Source of the DNA: Frankia nepalensis
GTDB taxonomy: Bacteria; Actinomycetota; Actinomycetes; Frankiales; Frankiaceae
Direction: 5' to 3'
Assembly (NCBI RefSeq): GCF_016786325.1
Contig: NZ_JADWYU010000085.1
Span: 1 to 64,000, forward strand
Length of the DNA stretch: 64,000 bases
The notes under the pieces were generated by a model, which saw only the letters and a list, made by a program, of their open reading frames with translations, did no database searches and was not told where the DNA came from. The translations under genes were made by a program, and so were the position numbers. Within the stretch, counting starts at the first letter, position 1, and each line of letters starts with the position of its first letter. Shown piece by piece: positions 58,675 through 64,000 of the stretch.

Positions 58675-59922
58675 TCAGTGCAGCGTCGACCCGCTGACCG
58701 ACGGGCTGCCCGAGCCGAGGAAGAAGATGCCCGGGTAGCCCCGGGTCTCGAAACCTTCGCTTGGGTTGTTCCGCAGCGTCGACCCCTCGATCGTGAGAGT
58801 TCCGGAGCGGTCGTTACTGACGAAGAAGACCGCGCCGCCGCCCTCGGCGGCGCGGTTGTCCTCGACCACGCTGCCCGCGATCCGGACACGGAACAGGTTG
58901 CCGTCGGTGTAGATCGCGCCGCCGCTGCCTCCGCCCGGCGCGTCGGCGCGGGCCGGGTTCGCGCCGTACCCGATGGCCTCGTTGTCCCGGAACACGCTGT
59001 TCAGCACCGTCCAGGAGACGCCGATGCTGCTCAGCGCGCCGCCGTTGGAGCAGGATCCGCCGACGAAGGTGCTGGATACCACGTAGACAGGGCGGTCCTG
59101 GAACTGGTCCAGCACCCGGACCGCCGCTCCGCCGAGGTCGGGGCCGGTCGGGTCGCACCGGTTGTCGGTGAACAGCGAGTTCACGATCTTCAGCTGTCCG
59201 CCGCGAACGAAGATCGCTCCCCCGCCCCCGCCGGCGGCGTGGTCGCCGGTCGAGTCGCCGCCGGTGAATGTCAGGTTCTGCACGGTGAGGCTCGGGTGGT
59301 CCTGGTCGTCGCAGTGCGAGGTGGTCCACCCCTGGGCCTGGTCGCAGGTGTTCATGTAGAGGATGCGGTGCCGGCCACCGCCGCTGAGCGTGACCAGGCC
59401 CGCGCCGTCGAGGACGACCCGCGGGTTGGCCGCGTTCACGACCTTGGCGGTCGTGGTCAGGGTGATCGTGACCGGGGCGGGCCCGCAGTCGAAGGTGATG
59501 ACCCCGCCGGCGGCGACGGCCGCCACCACCGCGTCGGAGGTGCAACTGGCCGGTCTTCCGTCGCCGATGACCCGGGTCGGGTGGGAGGTGTCGACAGCGG
59601 CCGCCTCTGCCGGGACGGCGGCCGTCCCGGTGGGGTTTCCGGCGAGCGGTCCGCCAGGAGCCGGTCCGCGGGTCGGGCCGGGCGCGGGGGCTGTCGAGAG
59701 CTGGGTCGCCGACGCGGCCGGCGGGGAACTCGGCGAGGCGCTCGGTGAGGTGGGCTGGGCCGTGGCGGCGGTCAGGCCTCGTGTCGGGCGAACCGACGAG
59801 GTGGCCGTCGAGCCCGCGACGGCGTCACCCGCGCCAGAGGCGCCCGCGCAGCCGGCCAGGAGGCAGACCAGAGCGAGGACCGACGCCACGGGCGTCCGTG
59901 ACCTGCCTGCCTTCGCGCGCAT
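58675..59922 (-). CDS. Beta-helix lipoprotein with Cys-rich coils
   Basis: A 415-residue exported lipoprotein. The signal ends in the lipobox LLAGC (Cys ~25), followed by a Thr/Ser/Pro/Ala linker to residue ~105. The remainder is a right-handed beta-helix with repeated strand-turn units (NLTFTGGDSTGD, GGAIFVRGGQLKIVNSLFTD, GGAIYTDGNLFRVRIAGSVV, GGGAVFFVSNDRSGTLTIEG), like chlamydial-type polymorphic or adhesin/lyase-like proteins. Several Cys pairs could stabilise coils. It is convergent with the PlsC-like gene; four GGCAGT-type hexamers (58647-58670) lie just past its stop. Confidence 0.85.
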   Translation of the reverse strand: MRAKAGRSRTPVASVLALVCLLAGCAGASGAGDAVAGSTATSSVRPTRGLTAATAQPTSPSASPSSPPAASATQLSTAPAPGPTRGPAPGGPLAGNPTGTAAVPAEAAAVDTSHPTRVIGDGRPASCTSDAVVAAVAAGGVITFDCGPAPVTITLTTTAKVVNAANPRVVLDGAGLVTLSGGGRHRILYMNTCDQAQGWTTSHCDDQDHPSLTVQNLTFTGGDSTGDHAAGGGGGAIFVRGGQLKIVNSLFTDNRCDPTGPDLGGAAVRVLDQFQDRPVYVVSSTFVGGSCSNGGALSSIGVSWTVLNSVFRDNEAIGYGANPARADAPGGGSGGAIYTDGNLFRVRIAGSVVEDNRAAEGGGAVFFVSNDRSGTLTIEGSTLRNNPSEGFETRGYPGIFFLGSGSPSVSGSTLH

Positions 59923-60361
59923 GCGACGAACGGTAGTCCGGCGAACGGGACTTTTCGTAGACCGCCTGGATCAACATCCACACCACCGCGAGGTTGAGGT
60001 CGCGTTTCTGCGGCGTGCCGAAAGTCGATTCGCGCGGTGGGCCGCCTGCCCAGCACGGGTCAGGTCCATCGTCGGCGGGCCAGTCGGCGGTGCCAGTCCA
60101 AATGATCCTCTCTGGACAGAGAACACTGAGACCACAATTCGCCATTGACATGGTTGTCAGGTCGAGGCCGCACGCCGCCTACCCGCATTTGACGGGCTGA
60201 TCGCGCGGTCTAGGGCGGGACTGCCGGACAGGGACGGCGTAAGATGACGCCGCTGGGAAACAGCCAGCCCGGGCCGGGGTTGCCGCGTGTCAGCGTCGCG
60301 ACCTCACGAGCTTCAGGCTCAGTGCCGGGCACGTCGGTGATCTCTCCTGTAGAGGCACCCC
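59923..60361. other. Intergenic region upstream of signalling genes
   Basis: No convincing gene is present. There is an AT-richer stretch near 60095-60155 (CCAAATGATCCTCTCTGGAC) that may be a promoter for either neighbour. The rest is featureless. Confidence 0.4.
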
Positions 60362-60589
60362 ATGTCCGTTGAGAACGGCTCTACCTCCACGCGGCCCGCA
60401 CCCGTGCTCGGTAGCCAATACGGCACCTGCGGCGGCAAGTCCGCGTTCGCCAGGGAGACCAGCCCCGGTAGCTGGCAGGTCAAGGTGCATGATCCCAGCA
60501 ATCCACGCGCCGGCCACGACGGTTGGGTGATGATCGGCTCCGGTTGGCCGACGTTGTCGGAGGCATCCGCCGCCACCGGCCTGTCCTGA
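60362..60589 (+). CDS. Hypothetical 75-residue protein
   Basis: A small protein starting MSVENGSTSTRPAPVLGSQY. It contains CGGKSAFARETSPGSWQVKV and HDGWVMIGSGWPTLSEASAA. The composition is not the Arg/Pro/Gly bias of shadow frames, and the gene ends 12 bases before a phosphatase gene, so co-transcription is likely. AGAGGC lies upstream. The family is not recognised; it has no membrane segment. Confidence 0.6.
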   Translation: MSVENGSTSTRPAPVLGSQYGTCGGKSAFARETSPGSWQVKVHDPSNPRAGHDGWVMIGSGWPTLSEASAATGLS

Positions 60590-60601
60590 GCCCGCGCCGC
60601 G

Positions 60602-62107
60602 ATGTCCGACAACGGCGCCGACGCGAAGGTGGCGAGTGGGGCGGTCGACCGGTCCGGATCACGCGCGGCGCGGCGGACAGACGGCTCATGCGATCGCGAT
60701 CGCGCGTGGGTAGCGCCCGACGTCGATGAGCAGCTCTCGCACCGGTTGCCGGTCGTGCCGACACAGTTGCCCAGGATGCCGCCGGCTCCCGTGCTGGACG
60801 AGGACCGCCCGTTCGAGCGGCTCACGGCGCTGGCGAGGATCGTGCTGGCCGTGCCGGTCGCGTTCGTCGCGCCGGCAGGTGAGTCCGGTGCGGGGTTGCC
60901 GGACGCCCCCCGTGGGCCCTCCTGGGCATCGGATCTCGCGCCCGACACCCTGGCCCACGCTCTGCGTGAGATCCTGGCCGGCGGCGCCCCTCTGACGGTG
61001 AACAACGTCCAAACCGACCCGAGCACCCGCGACGACCCGCGCCTCGGCGCCACGGGCGTTGCCGCGTGGACGTGCGCCGGCGTCGACGGTCCGGCCGGCG
61101 AAACACTCGCGCTGTTCTGTGTGCTGGACACGGCCGCGCGCAGGTGGACGGAGCACGACCTGGAGATCCTCGGAGGTCTGGCGCGGGTCGCGGCGGGCGA
61201 ACTGGGATGGCGCGAGGACACCGCCCGCGCGGGCCGCGCGGCAGAGCGGCTCAGAGCGCCCACGGCCCAGGAGCCGGCCCCGCGCATGGGCCTGCTGCTC
61301 CCGCGGACGTCCGGCGTCCCGGGGATGCAGGTCGCCGCGCGCGGTCTCCCGGCAGTTGACGGCCTGAGGGCGCTCGGCGACTTCTACGACGTGTTCCCGG
61401 TGTGGTCGCGCGGTGGCACCGCCTCCAGGCCCTGCGCGGACCGAGTACACGTGCGGCGTGAGTCCAAAGCGGACCGGTGGGACGTCGTGATCGGAGACGT
61501 CAGCGGCCACGGCCCGGAAGCCGCGGTGGTCGCGGCGTTGGCACGCCGCATGATCCGCGCCGTCGCGATGACCGAGAAGACTCCGGCTGGGGTGCTCGAC
61601 CGCCTCAATACCGCGCTTCTGGCCCGGAGTCTCGGCAGCGAGCGTTTCCTCACCGCCACCTACGTCATGCTGTTTCCCGACCCAGGCGGAGTCCGCGCAC
61701 TCCTCGCGTCGGCGGGGCATATGCCCGCGCTACTGAGGACCTCCGCCGGTTCGGTGCGCGCCATCGGGTATCACGGACTGCCTTTGGGTTTGTTCGACGA
61801 GTCCGGTCTGAAGAACGTACGAGTGCTCCTTCGGCCGGGAGACACGTTGCTTCTCTACACCGACGGTGTCACCGAAGCCCGACAGGGCCGTGAACAGTAC
61901 GGCGAGGAACGCCTCCGGGCTCTCCTCGCCGCGGTGGGACAGCTCAGCGCGCACGACCTCGTGGACGCCGTCGAGGAGGATGTGCTCGCCTTCGCCGGTG
62001 GTTCCCATGCCGATGACATCGCCGTTCTCGCCCTGCGCTCCACCGACGTGGCCGACCAGATTCGACAGGACTGTCCCGCGCCCCCGGTCGGGAGCACGTC
62101 TGGCTGA
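60602..62107 (+). CDS. GAF-domain SpoIIE-type PP2C phosphatase
   Basis: A 501-residue RsbU-like phosphatase. After a basic, disordered ~50-residue start, residues ~65-205 form a GAF sensor domain (FERLTALARIVLAVPVAFVA, then TVNNVQTDPSTRDDPRL). Residues ~240-490 are the PP2C domain with metal ligands in GDFYDVF, VIGDVSGHGPEAA, LLYTDGVTEARQG and HADDIAVLAL. Such enzymes dephosphorylate STAS-domain anti-anti-sigma factors. No STAS or kinase partner is in the window. Its neighbours are two ANTAR-type genes on the other strand. Confidence 0.93.
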   Translation: MSDNGADAKVASGAVDRSGSRAARRTDGSCDRDRAWVAPDVDEQLSHRLPVVPTQLPRMPPAPVLDEDRPFERLTALARIVLAVPVAFVAPAGESGAGLPDAPRGPSWASDLAPDTLAHALREILAGGAPLTVNNVQTDPSTRDDPRLGATGVAAWTCAGVDGPAGETLALFCVLDTAARRWTEHDLEILGGLARVAAGELGWREDTARAGRAAERLRAPTAQEPAPRMGLLLPRTSGVPGMQVAARGLPAVDGLRALGDFYDVFPVWSRGGTASRPCADRVHVRRESKADRWDVVIGDVSGHGPEAAVVAALARRMIRAVAMTEKTPAGVLDRLNTALLARSLGSERFLTATYVMLFPDPGGVRALLASAGHMPALLRTSAGSVRAIGYHGLPLGLFDESGLKNVRVLLRPGDTLLLYTDGVTEARQGREQYGEERLRALLAAVGQLSAHDLVDAVEEDVLAFAGGSHADDIAVLALRSTDVADQIRQDCPAPPVGSTSG

Positions 62108-62248
62108 GTGTGACGGCCTGTGGCCTGTGTGAGGCCCCTCGCCGGCCGATCGGTGTTCGGGCGGAGACGGCAGCGTGTGGGCTCGCCTTCTCCGACCGGA
62201 TCGCTTGCCCTGCGTCACCTCATCCGATTCCGGTGGCCGGGGTCGGCG

Positions 62249-62932
62249 CTAAGGGTCTCGCGGCGACCGGGTGGGCAGCTCCCCGCCGGGTCCGTGTGCG
62301 CGCGCTGGGCGCCCGTCGCCGGCGCCCAGGTCTGTCCAGCTCGGCCTGTCCAACTCGGCGAGGATCACGTCGGCCGCGGTGGGCCGGTCGATGCCGGTGT
62401 CGGTGGCCAGCATCTCGAGGCGCTGACGCGCCTGCTCGGGAGTGTCGCCTTGGCCGATCAGCACGCCGATGGCCTGGTCGATCGTTGACAGGATCTTCAG
62501 CCCGCTGGGCGCCGCCGGATCGTGGGGCACCGCGAGGTCCTCGTCGAGTACGAATCCGATGGCGCCGAGGCCGCCGCCGTCGCCGGCCAGCCAGCTCAGG
62601 TCGGTCGCGAGGCCGAGGAATGCTCCGGGAGCCGCGGCAAAGAGGATCAGGGAGATCGTGGCCGCCGGATCTTCGGGCGCGGGGACGTCCGGTGGAAGCG
62701 ACATCCTCAGCGAGGAACGGATGTCTTCGGGCTCGGTATCCTCCTCGAGCGCGGTGAAAGTGAGGCGGCGCCCGGCAACAGAGAGTATGACCGAGAGCCC
62801 GAGGTAGGAGCGCACGGCGATCTTGGTGTCAGCGGCGATTTTTCGCAGGGTTTGCGAGATATCCGCACCGGGCTCGTCCAGTGATTCGGTGAGAGCGGCA
62901 AGATCCGCGGCTAAGGCAGTGGAAATATCCAC
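62249..62932 (-). CDS. ANTAR-domain regulator with unusual N-domain
   Basis: A 227-residue protein. Residues ~1-135 are an unassigned domain (LRKIAADTKIAVRSYLGLSV, GRRLTFTALEE, ILFAAAPGAFLGLATDLSWL) that may be a degenerate GAF. Residues ~145-200 look like an ANTAR RNA-binding domain: STIDQAIGVLIGQGDTPEQA then RQRLEMLATDTGIDRPTAAD. ANTAR proteins act as antiterminators on mRNA leaders. GTG 62932 is the chosen start, with GGAG ten bases upstream. It sits next to a second ANTAR gene in the same direction. Confidence 0.8.
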   Translation of the reverse strand: MDISTALAADLAALTESLDEPGADISQTLRKIAADTKIAVRSYLGLSVILSVAGRRLTFTALEEDTEPEDIRSSLRMSLPPDVPAPEDPAATISLILFAAAPGAFLGLATDLSWLAGDGGGLGAIGFVLDEDLAVPHDPAAPSGLKILSTIDQAIGVLIGQGDTPEQARQRLEMLATDTGIDRPTAADVILAELDRPSWTDLGAGDGRPARAHGPGGELPTRSPRDP

Positions 62933-63054
62933 AGCGTGGTTACTCCGAAGCGGCGTCCCCGAACGCCTTTTTTCGGCCACAAAGCCGAGTACCGCGGGTC
63001 GCGGTGCTTGGTGGGGCACCAGACACGAGTCAGGGCCCCGGATCCTGGGGTGCC

Positions 63055-63088
63055 GTCTTTCAGGCTACTCGGTCTTTCAGGCTACTCG
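63055..63088. repeat. 17-base tandem duplication between ANTAR genes
   Basis: GTCTTTCAGGCTACTCG occurs twice in a row, exactly. It lies in the gap between the two ANTAR-type genes, so a promoter or leader element may have been duplicated. Confidence 0.9.
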
Positions 63089-63128
63089 GTCGAGCCAGCC
63101 GCGCGGCCGCGGCGGACCGACGGCCGAG

Positions 63129-63929
63129 CTACGTCTCGCGGTTGCGGGCTCGGGCGCGGCGGACCGCCTCGTCGACAATGCGCTGGGCGACGGCGGCGAG
63201 TTTGACATTCTCGCGCTGGCTGATCGCGCGCAGCCGCGCGAACGCCTCCTCCGCGGTCCCGCCGGTGCGGCCACGCAGCAGCCCGATCGCCTGATCGATG
63301 ATCGGCCTGCTTGACAGGGCGGTCTGCAGCTGGATCGTGAGGTTCAGCGCCTGGGCCAGCACCTGGGCGTTGTGTACCGCGACCGCGGCCGGGGCCGAGA
63401 ACAGCTCGCCGAGTTCGGCGGCGTGGTCGTCGAAGACGTCCTTGCCACGGGCGTAGACGTTGATCGCGCCAACCACCTGATCGGGTAGCAGCAACGGCAG
63501 TGACAACACGCTGTGCACACCGAGGCGGCCGACCCGAGGGCCGAAACGGGGCCACTGCCGTTCACCGCCCAGTGATCCCGAACGGACCGTGCGCCGGTCA
63601 AGGGTGGCGGTGATACAGGGACCTTCGTTGAGGACGGCATACTGGATTTCGTCGATGTCCCGAACAAACGGCGCACTGGCTGCCAGAGCCTCGATCCGGT
63701 TGTCATCCCGGTCGAGGCACAGCAACGTCACCCCGGCGCCGTCGGCGCCGGGAATCGCCTGGGCGGCGAAGCTCGCCACCCGGGTCAGCAACTCCTGAAG
63801 GTCCAGGGAACCGGATACCAGACCAGCGAGACCGGATAGACCCGCCCGCAGGTCGAGGGCATCCGCCCGCGCCTGCTCGGAACTCAGCCCCGGCGTCAGC
63901 CTGGCGATGTCCTCGTCGAACTCGGTCAT
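63129..63929 (-). CDS. GAF and ANTAR domain transcription antiterminator
   Basis: A 266-residue sensor/RNA-binding protein. Residues ~30-180 are a GAF domain (LSGLAGLVSGSLDLQELLTR, AIPGADGAGVTLLCLDRDDN, SVLSLPLLLPDQVVGAINVY). Residues ~195-250 are an ANTAR domain (LQTALSSRPIIDQAIGLLRG then GGTAEEAFARLRAISQRENV). This is the common actinobacterial GAF-ANTAR architecture. I chose ATG 63929 (MTEFDEDIARL); an in-frame ATG at 63974 is possible. Its ligand is unknown. Confidence 0.92.
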   Translation of the reverse strand: MTEFDEDIARLTPGLSSEQARADALDLRAGLSGLAGLVSGSLDLQELLTRVASFAAQAIPGADGAGVTLLCLDRDDNRIEALAASAPFVRDIDEIQYAVLNEGPCITATLDRRTVRSGSLGGERQWPRFGPRVGRLGVHSVLSLPLLLPDQVVGAINVYARGKDVFDDHAAELGELFSAPAAVAVHNAQVLAQALNLTIQLQTALSSRPIIDQAIGLLRGRTGGTAEEAFARLRAISQRENVKLAAVAQRIVDEAVRRARARNRET

Positions 63930-64000
63930 GGTCGCGTCACCAGCATGCGTTGCCCTCAGGTTCGTGCCGAACATGACATTTCGGGACCTGCGTGGCGCTG

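Overview
The window is very GC-rich DNA from a filamentous actinomycete. Long reading frames with almost exclusively G/C third positions, GTG/TTG starts, two DUF574-type SAM methyltransferases, ANTAR and SpoIIE-phosphatase regulators and a SWI2/SNF2-SWIM helicase pair all fit Frankia or a close relative. This assignment is an inference from gene content; no marker gene proves it. No tRNA, rRNA, CRISPR array, integrase or classical transposase was seen. The first ~73 bases are G/C homopolymer and look like a contig-edge artefact.

Layout. 1-8.4 kb: broken MMPL transporter, a fragment of a maltokinase-cap protein, a 46-residue Cys protein, methyltransferase, thioesterase/HxlR divergon, a zinc-independent S4 ribosomal protein behind an iron-box-like palindrome, a flavin reductase-like protein, GlsB membrane protein and a GH2 glycosidase. 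8.8-21.5 kb: a mostly minus-strand catabolic/uptake cluster (two SnoaL-like proteins, three SDRs, a branched-chain-type ABC importer whose two permeases and one ATPase are fused in one chain, a substrate-binding lipoprotein, two M24 peptidase-fold proteins, and a TetR regulator). Two copies of one palindrome flank it and suggest one regulon. 21.9-30.1 kb: PEP carboxylase with a repeat tail, TetR/MFS efflux divergon with three operator palindromes, LuxR regulator and a REC-SpoIIE phosphatase. 30.4-36.7 kb: frameshifted decarboxylase remnant, peroxiredoxin, second DUF574 methyltransferase, secreted DUF11-like protein, MerR/VOC operon, glycosyltransferase.

37-48.4 kb: amidohydrolase, M13 zinc peptidase, TrmH-type RNA methyltransferase, SNF2 helicase with SWIM partner, a lytic transglycosylase-like protein, and small membrane proteins. 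49.9-56.2 kb: an exopolysaccharide cluster (OafA-type acyltransferase, cellulose-synthase-like GT2, GH26-like hydrolase, membrane-anchored beta-helix protein). 56.4-59.9 kb: patatin plus PlsC-type acyltransferase, and a beta-helix lipoprotein. 60.4-63.9 kb: a signalling patch with a GAF-SpoIIE phosphatase and two ANTAR proteins.

The most unusual non-coding signal is a family of three structured repeats (A 27848-28031, C 40459-40563, B 40666-40847 on the minus strand). Each lies just downstream of a gene's stop codon and in that gene's orientation. Each starts with a strong hairpin of different sequence, followed by a conserved tail with a second stem. The changed but still paired stems argue for a conserved RNA fold at mRNA 3' ends.
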